The notes beneath the pieces were generated by a model. That model was not told where the DNA came from and searched no databases. It worked only from the letters and a program-made list of their open reading frames with translations. A stretch of DNA of 64,000 bases, from positions 585,889-649,888 of the forward strand of contig NW_003314328.1 of the NCBI RefSeq assembly GCF_000143415.4. The letters are read 5' to 3'. The stretch is from Selaginella moellendorffii. Lineage: Eukaryota; Streptophyta; Lycopodiopsida; Selaginellales; Selaginellaceae. Below, piece after piece: positions 1 to 11,873 of the stretch (the stretch's first letter is position 1; each line of letters opens with the position of its first letter). Position numbers and translations under genes: made by a program.

Positions 1-2556
1 TATTACCCAAAAGAAATAACATCCAAATTTATTACAACCAACCTTAGCAATAATTAATATAACAGAATGAATGTTGCACACTTGTTCATACCAACTATCA
101 CATTAGCTAATTTGAATAAATCTCAGTTAACAATACCAAAGAACCAGAGTTGCTCATGCAACGTTAGCAATATCCTATTGATATCTTAAACCTAAAAGAC
201 CAATCCAGACCAAATCACAAAGAACATATCGTAATGCAAAAAGTCATAAGTCATCAAAGAGAATAACTAATTATCATGAAAGACCATCAATCATCCCATC
301 AATATAGATGCATAATCATTGTCAAAGAAAAAATATATTATTCCGAAGAATGGAAAATTATTCTATATCAACAATAATCTAGCAAAACCTTTAACAAGGA
401 TAATTAATTATCCTAAATGACAATCAATCATCACTAATGATTATTACATGCAAAAATTAACTTCAATAATGAAACTAATGAGCTAAACTACCTTCCCTAA
501 CAATTTTTAACAAATGGAACAATATGTATGAAACTCAAGAAATAAAAAACTCGAAGAATCTTAGAGCCAAGTTTTGCATGAACTAACTTTAATACTAAAG
601 AAGAAATTATGGTACAACCCACAACATTCTTCTTAATATATCCATAAGCTAAATTTCATAATGCAAATTTAATAAAGAGTATGTCGACATCAATCCAAAA
701 GTTAAACATAATAAAGCTATGCTCAATAAGTGATTACCAAAAAATCCTCCATAAATCCATCTTCTATAGCAATAAGCTTATTAATACATCTAACCAACAA
801 CTCTAAGCATGTCTTAAAGAGGCTAGCTATGCATGAAGAGTACTTAGTCATAACTAAAATGAAGACCATGAGATGGACTCATATTGGTACACAACTTCCT
901 CATAGACAAAACTATAATACAGGTACTAACATCTTAACTACAAACAATTAAGTTGGACATCATTATCCTCAACCAAGGGGAAAAGCTAAACCAAATCAGG
1001 ATTAGTGAGAATTTATTACTCTTATAGAGTTTAATGAAATGCAAAATGCAACCTACCACTTAGCATAACACTATAAAAAAGAGGTACAAAGGTCACCTTT
1101 CTAGAAAAGTGTAACAATTACTTTACTAAACCAACTTTAAACTTTATATAACTTAATTGTCTTAGCCTCAAAAGTCAGCATCCTTTTTGGGTCGCATCAT
1201 ATAAATTATATATTAAGGTTTAAGCTAACCAAAGTTAAGTCCAACTCTTTCATTAGTTTATAATGGCTTACAAAAACAAAAAAAAATTCAAGCAAAATGA
1301 TCAATAGATTAGCTATTAGAAAAGTGTAAGAAAATTTATGGAAAAATTTTCCATCCTAAAGAAAGAATGACTCTCAGTCTAAAAATATAAACTTTCAAGA
1401 CTCAACCAACTTCCTTCTACCAACAACTTCACATACATTCACTATAATATTAATTCTCATGACCTAATAGTATGATTAAACATCGAACATCATACCCATA
1501 TATTCAACATTCAACATTGACATCTGCAAAATATAAATGAATACCCAAGACTCGATCATGAAGACCATATATTCATATATCTATATTGCATTAACACTTT
1601 TTTTTAATCATCTTCAAGATCCAATATAAAGCCAAAACACTAACAAAAAAAATAACATAAAAAATCAAGGTCTAAGGAAAATTCTTTATCATTCAAAACA
1701 ACAATGCCACTTTCACTAACACAAGTGCTAGTAATGTCAATGCCTTAACTTCACATTTTCACTATCTAATAATCTACTTCAAGTGCTAATGAATAAATCA
1801 ACAATCCAACCCTTTTCAAAACCTAATGGGCAAATTTTTAAGGAGCAAGATACCAACTTAAGCTTAACATAATGGATTATCATTGAGAACTTAGTCAAAT
1901 CTACTATGTGCAAGTACACTAGCTTCACTGTCAACCACTTTTAAGGTTAATCATCATTTGACCAAGTAACTTCGTAAACCCATTACTCACTATCCCATGG
2001 ATATGATATAAAAATCATAACAATTTAATTATCAATCAAAGCAACACCATGAACAAACCCATATTATTACTTTAAAAGTTTATGTGAGTATCAAGCACTA
2101 ACTTAATTTGACAAAATGTAACATAAATACCACACTCTACTGATAGAGATTTTTAACACTCAACACCATTAACTTTGTTCACAATATAAACAACCTCATA
2201 CCACTCTTTTTTTGACTAAACTCAAAACTAATCCAACACCAAGTTATTCATGGAGCAATAGCAAGGTTCCCCAAAAAATAATTAAGCATTGTAACCTAAT
2301 GCTTAATAGCAAGCCTAGACAAAATGGTTTAGCGCTTCACCATTATCCATCCCATAACTCACCACTTGTAAAATCATCATTATCAACATGCATCAAGATA
2401 AGGACTCTTGATTACATAATATGAACATAAGCAATGAAATCACACCTCATTGCTAAATCATCTTTTGAAGAAGAAAATATGATTTACATGTTTGATCCTT
2501 AGTCCCTGTAAACTCTCTTTTTAAACTCAACTTTGACTAAACCTCTAGCTTTATTG
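1..2556 (-). mobile_element. Partial internal region of a non-coding LTR (LARD-like) element, copy 1
   Basis: This stretch aligns end to end, in the same order and orientation, with 32561-36135, the internal part of the LTR element at 30551-37182. The longest open frame is about 73 codons and is not shared, so the homology is not coding. Copy 1 is much richer in A and T; most differences look like C to T or G to A changes. Around position 765 copy 1 lacks about 950 bp present in copy 2 (about 33365-34320). No LTR of this copy is visible; its left end lies outside the window and the match stops near 2556. The strand is taken from the primer site of copy 2. The unrelated short ORFs in this stretch are not annotated. 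Confidence 0.8.
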
Positions 2557-3229
2557 GGGGAAGGAGGGGCATCTCCCCAACGCTTGCTCAAACACAAGAA
2601 ATGCTCCAATGTTTTTCACAAATACCCCCCACTTTTGCTCTTGTGGGGAAGGGTTTTATACTCTCTCTCACACACTCCTTATGTGGCCACGCCCTAACAT
2701 GTAACTATGGTGGATTACGCTAACTCAAGATGCATGAGAATGTTCCAAAGAGTGTAGAGTGTACCTATGTTGCTGATGCCAAGTGCTGGTAACTGCATGA
2801 AATAGTAGAAACTTAGGAAAACAAAGTGGAAAAAGAAAGAAAAGAGGTAGGTGTGAAATTTGAAAACAAGGAGGAAAACCTGGTGGGAAACCCTATAGTG
2901 AAACTAAACTATGATGGAAAAAAAAAATGTAGAAAAGTGTGAAAAAAAAAAGAAAAATAGAAGAAAAAAAGTGAATACCCAAAGAACTTAACCCATACCA
3001 GGATTTTAGCTCAAGAAAGTGTAATATGCAAATGTAGCCTTGTGATGACTTCAAGTATGCTCCATGGATTGCCTGAGCATAAAATCCAAGGCAAGAGCCA
3101 TGGTCTAGTGGAGAAAAACCCTCTAAAAGTAAGAAAAGAAGCCATGAAAGTAAAGTGAAAGAAAGGAAGTAAACGAAAAAGAAGAAAAGAGGAATGCCTC
3201 ACTAGATGAAGTGTTTGATGTGAGAGTGG
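2557..3229. other. No gene recognised; purine-rich stretch between repeats
   Basis: The stretch holds short runs of A and G-rich sequence (about 2815-3180) and no frame resembling a known protein. It separates the LARD-like remnant from the gypsy pol remnant and may be the untranslated 3' part of the latter. Confidence 0.4.
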
Positions 3230-5000
3230 TTGTGAGCGTGTGGGAGCTCACATCCATCAACACCTACTAGCATGTATGCTCCACCTCTAATGTGTTGCTA
3301 AACAAAGTAGGGGCCGGTCCAGCAAAGAGAGAACTTCAAAGGTGGCGTGAACTCTTTGAGAAGAACAAGATTGCCATCCTTGAATGGTTCAGCAAACCAC
3401 TAGTGATCAATGACTGATTTGATTTTCTGCTTGCCTCAAAGGAGATGTTCAATCATGGCTTGTCACTGTTCTTCCAAGGCAAGAACCTCCAAGTCATGTA
3501 CATGAAGCTTGTCCTCATCACTAAGCTGCATTGCTGTTGCATATCGAAGCGAAAGTGAGAGTGATAGCACCTGAATCTCCATTGGAAGCACGACCTCTAT
3601 CCCATAGACAAGAGAGAATGGGGTTGCAGATGGATGTCTTGAAGGATGTCCAAAAGGCCCACAACACCATAACCAAGTGTTCGTACCAATGCCTTGGGTG
3701 ATCTTCCATAAGTTTTGAGATGATTGTCTTCAATATCTTGTTGCTAGACTCTGTTTGGCCATTGCACTTAGGATAGTAGCTACTGCTCTTCATGTGCTTG
3801 ACCTGCAGCTGCTGGAGAAGATGTTGCATCACTTGTCCAAGGAAGTCGTTGCCACAATTGGAAATCAAAACTACAAGAACTCCAAACTGGCAAACGCTGT
3901 ACTCGTAGACAAACTTCACTATAGACTATTGATCTATCTATCATAGAGGGATGGTTTCAACCCATTTCGTGAAATAGTCTGTCGCCACAATGATGTATCA
4001 ATGTCCTTTTGAGCTTGGTGGGTTGATCAGGCCAACAAAGTCAAGTCCCCACTAAAAAAAGGGACCCAGAGAAGTGACAAGCTAGAAAGGAAGACGTGGA
4101 ACATGGCTTTGGGGGTTGAACCATTGGCACTACCCACATGCCTTTGCATAGTCCGAGCTGTCCTGGTGAATCTGAGGCTAAAAGTAGCCATGGTGTAAGA
4201 GGAGCTGTGCTGTGACCCATCCCGAGAAATGCCCCACACAAGAGTGAAAGCACGAAGGAGCTCAGGGACCTCATGTTCACCCACACACAATAATAAAATG
4301 TCTTGAGAAGTCCTCCTATAAAGGTGTTTGTCAAGAAGGCAAAACCCCCGTGCTCGGATCTCCAATGCCTTTTGTTGCACTGGTGAGGAATCTATTGGGA
4401 ACTTGCTTGAATCCAAGTACACTGCAATGTCCTATAATGTTGCTGGGATCACAGTAGCTTCAGCAACTCGGATCCATCACACGCTTCCACCGCATGTGAA
4501 AAGTTGGCTGGAACTCTTGGATGGTCACAATCCAAGATAAAGTATGAGGATTGTGAACCAATCACTGTGAAAGAAAGGTCAGCATGTTAAAACAAACATG
4601 GAAATGAATACAAGCTCTAGCGAGAAAGTGACAAAATTGCTCCAAAGTATGAACAACAGCCATTGCTTCATTTTCCACATCCACATACTCCTTCTCACTC
4701 TCATAATGGGTTGTAACCATAGGAGTGTCCTCATCCTCAAATAAAGATGCTAGGAACACCATATCCAGCAAGCTTGTCTTTGGCAATTTGGGCAAGGATG
4801 TTGCTGTTGAATCCAAGGCCTTTGTCTCTTGCTCTTTTTGCTTCTAGTGCTTTGACCACTCAATGTTCAATGTGAGGACTGAAGCCAAGTACTCTGCTAA
4901 TAAAGGAAGATCCTCCACTGCAGTTGAGTCCAAGTCTAGGGCTGAATCTTCAATGCAATACACTTGGATCTGTACCAGGGGCTCTAAAGAGCTATAACTC
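3230..5000 (-). pseudogene. Ty3/gypsy pol remnant (integrase), frameshifted
   Basis: Read on the minus strand, pieces of an integrase appear in three frames. Around 4422-4040 is the zinc-binding N-terminal part (QQKALEIRARGF, then a CxMVQPPKP-like end). At 3919-3521 is the catalytic core: a degraded SDNG-like first block (ISNCGNDFLG), SSSYYPKCNGQTE and RHWYEHLVMVLWAF. Around 3400-3300 is the pol tail (LLKEFTP, W-GPY). Stops and frame changes separate every block, so no product is expected. The same tail wording recurs on the plus strand at 22870-23070, so both belong to one family. The 4562-4816 frame may be more of the polyprotein but is not recognisable. No LTRs were identified. Confidence 0.75.
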
Positions 5001-5949
5001 ACTTGAGCATGTCTAATTGGCTTGATTCTTTCTACCAGTTAATTGTCTGGATGTCATCCTTCATCTTTAGAAAACGGCATGACAAAATACACTCAGAGTT
5101 ATCAGCTACAGTGATTTTAGTGGGAAGATGCTGCTGTGTGACACCTCAGAATGTGGAAGCTGGCACCCTATAAGCCTTGCCATCAAATAAAGAGGGCGTG
5201 GCTAGAGGTTCAGCCTTACTCTCAAATAAATACAGTGAGGTTGAGAGATGTCCCAAGCTGTCTAACTCACCTCCAACAATGTCGATCACATTGCATGAAA
5301 AAACATTTATCACATAAATGGTCAACTCGGCTCCCAGGTGCACTGGCAGAGTTTCATGCCATGTTCAAGATAATCCTGCCAATGCACTTCCCCTTTGCTT
5401 GTGTCTTTCGGTGATCTCATGGTGGTTGTGCAGATACTCGAGCCTACCTGATTGCAAATTTTGCATTATAATCACAGACGGATTCGGACAGTTCTACAAG
5501 GCAATCTCTGGGAGGACGAAGAACTAAGACTGCTTGCTGGAATCTTTGCAGTGAACGTGGTAGAGCTTCTCCCCAAGGTACGAGCCAACATCGATTGCTT
5601 TCCAATATAGATTTTCTTGAACAGTGCCCACACAGGTCTCCGCTGCTTTGATGTCCTTAATGAAAACTTCCATTCCTGGTTCATGGTCCCTTTATAGACA
5701 AAGCGTTCACAAAGGGACAGAACCCATGGCTTATGCCTTAGTATTTATCTTAGCTACCATCTTTTTATGGAGCTAAGTTCTAAAGAGCCAGTATAATAAT
5801 AGTATATACTGGGGACACTTATTCTGGGCATATGCCAAAATCTAACAGTTGAAATTAAACAATGTAAACTTTGGGACCATAAAATATTTCAAATGTCTTT
5901 TAGGGCGCGTGACCACGAGGAGAGAGCGTCGATCATTGCTAGCAGGAAG

Positions 5950-5984
<35 letters not shown>

Positions 5985-6034
5985 TGAGGTCTAGATTTCG
6001 GATCATACTTTCCTGGTGGACCATTCAAAGAACC
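5001..6034. other. Intergenic; (CT)n microsatellite, no gene recognised
   Basis: No frame here resembles a known protein. A perfect CT repeat of about 14 units lies at 5953-5980, and the ORFs crossing it on both strands are artefacts of it. The stretch from about 5880 rises in GC content and is the upstream region of the gene starting at 6035. Confidence 0.5.
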
Positions 6035-6838
6035 ATGGAATGATTTAGAAGGCTAGAGTCAGCTGTACGTGAAGAACTGAAGCTGCCACCGGTTGGTTCA
6101 TTCTCGAGTTCAAAAGCTCAGGATACCGTGGTTAATGGCCACGATGACAATCATTTAACCGACGCCAAAGCGTTCTTCAACAGGAGAATTATTGAGTTCG
6201 TGAAGAAACGAGTCGCACTTATGGGAGAAGTACTCAACGCAGAATATCATCTGGTAAAAGAGTCTCGACCCCGTCCCTGCGATTCTAACTTGAGATGTTC
6301 CAGGATGACCAAGATATTCCGGCCAATCGCAGCAATGGCGGCGTTGAGCCTGGCGAGGGACCAAAAACTTCCTACCAAAAGCCGCAACCTACATTTGTTC
6401 CTTATCCAACACCTTTAAGTGGGTTCCTTCGATTTAGACACTAGAAAAAACTCTAACGCTTTCGTTTTTGGACAGCTCCGGAAGAAGTCCTGGGAAGGGC
6501 ACTGGATAACGATCCTAAGCGGCTGAAAGTCCCAGCCTATTACAACGAGGTTGTGTTTGTTTCTCCGTTTGCAAAGGTTTGAGAGGCTCACGGCTTTCTC
6601 TGTGCCGCCATAGTTGTGCTTGATGATCAGCGAGAACAGGCTCGACGCCTTCCAGACTTACGCAGGGAACAAATCCGCCGGCATCCGCCTGCGCAGGTGC
6701 ATTCGGTAGATTGACGTGCTCTGCTCGGAAATGCGACGAGGATTGGGAGTGAAAGGCGAAGAGGCTATGGTGGATGGAGCTCACGACAGGGACGACGTCT
6801 CGGACAACGAGGGGATTCACGTTGTCATCGACGACTAG
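6035..6838 (+). pseudogene. Unidentified multi-exon plant gene with two in-frame stops
   Basis: Four exons join in phase: 6035-6253, 6304-6418, 6476-6549 and about 6610-6838, with canonical short GT-AG introns of 50, 57 and about 60 bp. The reading gives a basic, helical N-terminal part (RRLESAVREELKLPP, then AKAFFNRRIIEFVKKR), a proline-rich linker (QKPQPTFVPYPTPL), the block EEVLGRALDNDPKRLKVP, the block NRLDAFQTYAGNKSAG and an acidic tail (DRDDVSDNEG). Two codons break it: TGA at codon 3 (6041-6043), directly after ATG GAA, and TAG following RRCIR near 6709. Each could arise from TGG or CAG by one transition. I do not recognise the family. Perfect exon phasing argues that this was recently a gene; the stops argue that it is now dead or that the start is wrong. 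Confidence 0.55.
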
Positions 6839-7162
6839 AATCAAGGTTCTTCACTCTCTTGCTCGTCGCTATTCTTTTTTCGAATCTCTCAAGTCCCTGT
6901 TTGTTCCAGGTTCTCGAGGCTGGAACCACGACTAGAATCAAGGTTTTCACTCTCTTGCTCTTCGCTATTCTCTTTTGAGGCTTAAAATTCCTGTTTGTTC
7001 CAGGTGCTCGAGGCTGGAACCAAGAGAAAAAATTGAAATTTTCGTCCACGGTTCGCTTCCTTGTTCTTCAGTTTTGCGTTTTTAATGCATTGAGAGGGAT
7101 TTCTATTTTGCAGCGCTATAAACCCTGTAGTCTCTCGTTTACACTTGTATTTTAGGGTAAAG

Positions 7163-8907
7163 ATGAAGTGAGCGCTTCGTCGATCCAGCGATCAGCTCCA
7201 GCAGCAGCTGCCGGGGTGCAAATGGGGCCACACCTGCAATGCGGTCAGGAATCTCATCTACATTTTCGGTGGCTGCGGCCGGGACGAGTGCCAGACCAAC
7301 GATGTTCACGTCTTCGACATTGGTATAAGTTTCCTCTTCTGGGTTTTCCGGAAAATATGGTTTTGATCATGTTTTTGGTGGGATCGCGCAGGGACGCACA
7401 CCTGGAGCAAGCCTGTGATGAAAGGAACGCACCCTTCTCCTCGGGACAGCCACAGCTCCATGGCCGTCGGGTCTAAGCTCTATGTGTTTGGTGGTACCGA
7501 TGGAAGCAACCCGCCAAACGATCTCTTTGTTTTGGATACTGGTAAGCTCCGAGTTCTATCGATTTTTTTTCTTGTTCTTATCATCCGATGCAGCTACCAA
7601 CACCTGGGGGAAACCCGACGTTTTTGGTGATGTTCCTGCTCCGAAAGAAGGACATAGCGCGCTTCTCATCGGTGACAACCTGTTCGTGTTCGGGGGATGT
7701 GGGAAATCCAGCGATCCCTCAGAGGAGGAGTACTACAACGACCTCCATGTTTTGAACGCGAGTAATATCCTGTTATCTTTCCTTGTTTTCTTCTAAACTT
7801 TTTTTTTCCTGTAGATACTTTTGTCTGGAAGAAGATTTCTATCACTGGAGTCTCACCTATTCCTCGGGATAGCCATACCTGCTCTTCCTATAAGAACTGT
7901 TTCATTGTCATGGGTGGCGAGGACGGTGGTAATGCCTATCTAAACGACGTTCATATTCTGGACACAGGTACATACATTGTGCTGGTTTTAAACTTGCGAA
8001 TTCATTTGCGTTTCCAGAAACAATGGCATGGCGGGAGGTAAAGACGACTGGTGCCGAGCTGATGCCAAGAGCCGAGCACACAACAATCAGCCATGGAAAG
8101 TATCTCGTCGTGTTTGGAGGATTCTCCGATGATCGCAAGCTATTCAATGACGTCCATACTCTCGACTTATGTACGTGCGCTTGTAGGTAGATTTGTTTCC
8201 TGTTGGTCTCTCATGGGGCTTTTACGTATTTTGTAGAGACTGGTGTTTGGGCGACTTCGAATCCCTCTGGTCCCGGGCCTTCTCCGCGTTTCTCCCTTGC
8301 AGGAGATTCCGTGAACGCAGAGCGAGGCATATTATTCTTCTATGGGGGATGTAACAAAGAGCTTGAAGCTCTGGATGACATGTATTTCCTTCTTTTATTG
8401 ACATTGCTGCCATTCTTGACAATATGGTTGGCGTTTTTCTGTGAAGAGATGCTGAGGGAGAAAGATCCATCAGAACCAAAGCTATCCATGCGTAAGGAAC
8501 TTAAGAGAAGGCGGCAAGAGTATCGTGCCATGCCATTCGTGCTAGACAAGCAACGGGATGCGGACAAGAGCTTGGTTTCATCTCTCGGAGGTATCTGCGG
8601 AAAACCTTGGACCTCTCCAATTTTTCCCTGTCAAACTCATGCTACAGAGTTTCAAGCTCACGTTCAGCCGCTAGGCAAGAAGATGTTCGAGGCTAGAGTA
8701 AGCGACGTATTCAACTACGGATACACGCTAGAAGCCTCCATCGATGGGAAGCTCTTCCGTGGGCTGCTCTTCTCGTACAAGCCTGGCTTTGCTCAGGCAG
8801 TGCAATCTTACATGGCGAGGTTTGTTTCGTTTGATCCTCAGTTAATCTCTAACGCCAGGAAGAAAAACATCACAGGAGGAAACCACAGGACGTCCAAAAG
8901 GCTGTAG
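7163..8907 (+). CDS. Kelch-repeat protein (plant galactose-oxidase/kelch superfamily), probably damaged
   Basis: Exons 7163-7322, 7392-7541, 7594-7761, 7815-7967, 8018-8170 and 8237-8907 (with a further 57-bp in-frame intron at 8591-8647) join into about six kelch blades. Each shows the usual GG pair and a W or F spacing: IYIFGGCG, LYVFGGTDG, LFVFGGCGKS, FIVMGGEDGG, LVVFGGFSD, LFFYGGCNK. A basic helical segment (RKELKRRRQEYR) and a C-terminal domain (EFQAHV to YTLEASIDGKLFRG) follow, as in plant kelch proteins of the Arabidopsis At1g18610 type (recalled, not searched). Such proteins are probably scaffolds. Two oddities: codon 3 after ATG AAG is TGA, where the family has W as I recall, and splicing exon 5 to 6 makes TAG where an acidic residue is expected. 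It may be a young pseudogene or contain sequence errors. A hydrophobic run follows DDMYF near 8385-8440. Confidence 0.75.
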
Positions 8908-8992
8908 TAAAGGCCAAACCGAGCAAAGAGGAGTCTGAAGAAACCATGGATTGTGCGCATCAACGCAGATGACTGCATTTTGCCTCCATTAC

Positions 8993-9145
8993 AAAAATAT
9001 AGCATTGGAGGATTTCGTTGGGTTGCTGACGCAAGGAAAGTTTGCCGACTTTGTGGTGTTGTCCGAGTCTCCTTTTGGACAGGGCATGGGCATTTTTCCT
9101 CGAGTGGTTACATTCGTTGGTGGAAATATTGCCTTCCTTTCTTAA
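8993..9145 (+). pseudogene. C-terminal fragment of a LAF3-like amidohydrolase
   Basis: The frame reads ALEDFVGLLTQGKFADFVVL and ends with VVTFVGGNIAF. This is the end of YtcJ/LAF3-type amidohydrolases, where G-x-L-x-x-G-K-x-A-D-F-V-V-L precedes a final V-G-G strand. The metal-binding barrel that should precede it is absent upstream, where the kelch gene ends at 8907. It is therefore a fragment, perhaps left by rearrangement. Family knowledge is from memory. Confidence 0.55.
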
Positions 9146-9689
9146 TTCCATAATTATTTGGTCTTTTAAATATAGCATATTTGCGAGAAGATTGGTCCAG
9201 GATCTAAAGCTCAACAACATTCTTTCCAAGCTAAACATGCGCAACAAAGTGGTGATCAGCACCTTTAGGAGATATCACAACAGCAAAGTACATGGCAGCT
9301 GAGGTGGTGGAGAACAAGGATTGGAGCTCTACATGGCAGCCTACTCTACTTTCTTACATACAAAGCCATGAACTGTTTTTAAAAAAGCCATTTCTGAAGG
9401 AATAAGACAGCATTAAATAAACTGTTGTGTATGTACGTGTTTATAGACACAATTTTGAAGCCATGAGCTTGGTTTGATTCAGTACATGATATCTGTACAT
9501 TAACTCAGGGCATAGAAATGATTTCCGTGTTTGATTTTATTGTGTTTTTCTCTCTCTCGTAAAGGTTTTAGGTAAAAAACAAAATGTCTATATGTCGTTC
9601 CAGATCACGATCCTAAAAACGCTTAAAACATTCAAAAGGAAACATGCAGGCAGAAAACAGTTCAGAAGAGTGACCTGCACATACAAGAA

Positions 9690-11873
9690 TCTCTATTCTA
9701 TTGTGCTATTTGCTATGTTTGCTTGAATACAAAACAGAAAAAAAAACCAAAATAAACTTATCAATAAGAAACAGCATTGTTGCATGATGATCTAAACAGA
9801 ACTAACACCTACCAAAGCTATTCTACTTTGCTGAAATCTACTAGCCTATTATACAAATTGAAATAACTAGCTGGAAATGGGCCGCAAAAGAAAGCGGAAA
9901 ACTGTGGATGCCATTTTAGAAGGGGATGTAATTGTAGCAAATGCTACTCGAAATCAAGAACTCATACCTTTTACCACTAACATGGAGATTTGTTTGGAAA
10001 CTAATATGGGCAAAAACAATGCTTGCAGAATATGTGAAATTGGAGATGTTATGTCAACTGGCAATTTCTGTCACATGATTTCCTGTATTCCTGCAACTAC
10101 TGCTTGTAGGGCAGTGAGACGAAAGAAATACATGGGTTTAATGTCAGAGAATGAAAATGGAAAATGTGAGCAACATTATCTTGGTAAGATGGAAAAACAA
10201 TGCATATATTGTAAGGCCCTTTTTTTTATGATGGAAAGTGTTTTCAACTGTTGTTATGATGGGAGAATATCAATTAAAAATTCACATCCTTTTCCTCAAT
10301 TCATCCAAAAACTGCTGGAAGAAACACCACAGCAAGGAGATTTTAAATATTTAATACGAAATTATAATAGTGCATTAGCATTTGCATCAATGGGTGCAAA
10401 CATCGAAGAGATTGCAGTAGGTGGCTATTATTTTAAAATACATGGACAAATTTATTATAATATTAGAAGTTTCAGACCAGATCTTCATTTGGCAGCATGA
10501 GTGAAAATCCAAAAACTTAATATTCTGTGAAAGGAAGAAGCTAAAGCTTTAAAAGATTATACATTTATATAGATGCCTATGGTGGCAACAACAGTGTTAA
10601 TTATTTTGTACTTTGCTCTATATGACATGTTATATCTGGTATGATCTATATCATAGACTTGTAGTTTTAGAAAACAAATTTAGTTTATGTACAAAATTCA
10701 AATTATATTATTAAACTATATATATTTTATAATATTTATATTACAGTAATAATATTTTTAGTGATAATATCATAATACAGTATTAAAACTATACATTAGT
10801 GATAACATTATAAGTTTAATATTTAAAATTCTTTATTAATTCACATATTTATATGTAACAAAAATTATATTTATTAAATCTATTCTGTACATCAATTCCA
10901 ATCTACAATTGTTCCTAATTAATGCTTACTTCCACCCTTTATTCCATATCACTATAACAATTCTATCGTAAAGGATCTGCGTGATCACACAATGCTTTGT
11001 TAGTGTTAAACAAGAAGTAATTACCTCTAACTGTCTTATCCAGCACACTTTATGTCTTGGTATTTTACATATCAAAAGAAAGATAGTAAATGGCTCCAAT
11101 CTTAAAAAACTTACCCTATTACTGTTATTATGTTAGTGTTTTTTTAAATTTCAAGGTGTTTTTTCATGATGTGTACATGATGAGGTACATGATGCTACCA
11201 GTGTAAAATAAAATATAATTTTTATAATAAAATAATTAAAATATAATAAAATAATTGTAAAATATTAAAAGTTATTAAAATAAAATATAACACATAAAGG
11301 TAACATCTTTCACTTAGTATCATACAATTCCAAAACTTTCAATCTAAAAACTAAACTCTATAACAATGTTTATATTTTAGATGTATGTAGTTTAAATGAA
11401 TTTTAAATATTTATTTTTAATATAATTATATTTTAGTGTAATTAAATAACACTTATTTTATTAAGAGGAAAAATTTTAGAGCTGAATGAAACATTTTTTT
11501 TATCAATTATATAGATTTTAAATAAAAGAAAAAATTATTTACCAAACCTTAATCTCTAAATGACTCATCTGGCCATATGATCCCACATTGAGCAATTCCA
11601 TTTATAGAAGATCCAAAAATTCACTCAACAAACAGAGTTTTAAATGTAATATAATGTTATGAGTTATATTTATTATGTTATGATATGTGTTGCTGATAAA
11701 GCCAATTGTAGAAGGGATTTTAAATATAAATATATTTAAATATAAAGATGTTTAACTATGTATATTATCAAAATGATTATGTTAAAAATTACAATTACAA
11801 TTACAACTCTTTGAAATTACTAAAACATCAGAAATAAACACAATCCTCCCAGCGTAGCTGGGACTTTTGCTAA
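9690..11873 (+). mobile_element. Helitron with intact 5' and 3' termini (2184 bp)
   Basis: The left end reads TCTCTATTCTATTG from 9690 and is preceded by A. The right end has a perfect 6-bp stem (CCCAGC 11848-11853, loop GTA, GCTGGG 11857-11862), then ACTTTTG and CTAA (11870-11873), followed by T. This is the textbook Helitron layout: 5' TC, a subterminal 3' hairpin, CTRR, and insertion between A and T. A helitron-type coding remnant lies inside on the same strand (9877-10500). There are no terminal inverted repeats and no target duplication, as expected. The remainder (10501-11847) is AT-rich without recognisable genes. The element is non-autonomous because the replication initiator and helicase motifs are missing. 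Confidence 0.8.
9877..10500 (+). CDS. Truncated Helitron replicase N-terminal (helitron-like) protein, 207 aa
   Basis: An uninterrupted ATG-initiated frame with AT-rich codons. Residues about 90-200 match the region upstream of the Rep domain in Helitron proteins: HYLGKMEKQCIYCKALF, then FNCCYDGRISI, FIQKLLEE, LIRNYNSALAFASMGANI and YYFKIHGQIYYN. The cysteine pairs (CIYC, CC) are kept. The wording FASMGA and IHGQIY resembles animal Helitrons as I remember them. The HUH replication initiator and helicase parts that should follow are missing; after the stop the sequence is non-coding. An open frame this long in 75% AT DNA suggests recent truncation, or retention of this part. Confidence 0.75.
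   Translation: MGRKRKRKTVDAILEGDVIVANATRNQELIPFTTNMEICLETNMGKNNACRICEIGDVMSTGNFCHMISCIPATTACRAVRRKKYMGLMSENENGKCEQHYLGKMEKQCIYCKALFFMMESVFNCCYDGRISIKNSHPFPQFIQKLLEETPQQGDFKYLIRNYNSALAFASMGANIEEIAVGGYYFKIHGQIYYNIRSFRPDLHLAA

Noticed and set aside
5842-6043. Opposite ORFs rich in R-E and S-L repeats
   Set aside because: They are translations of the CT microsatellite at 5953-5980.
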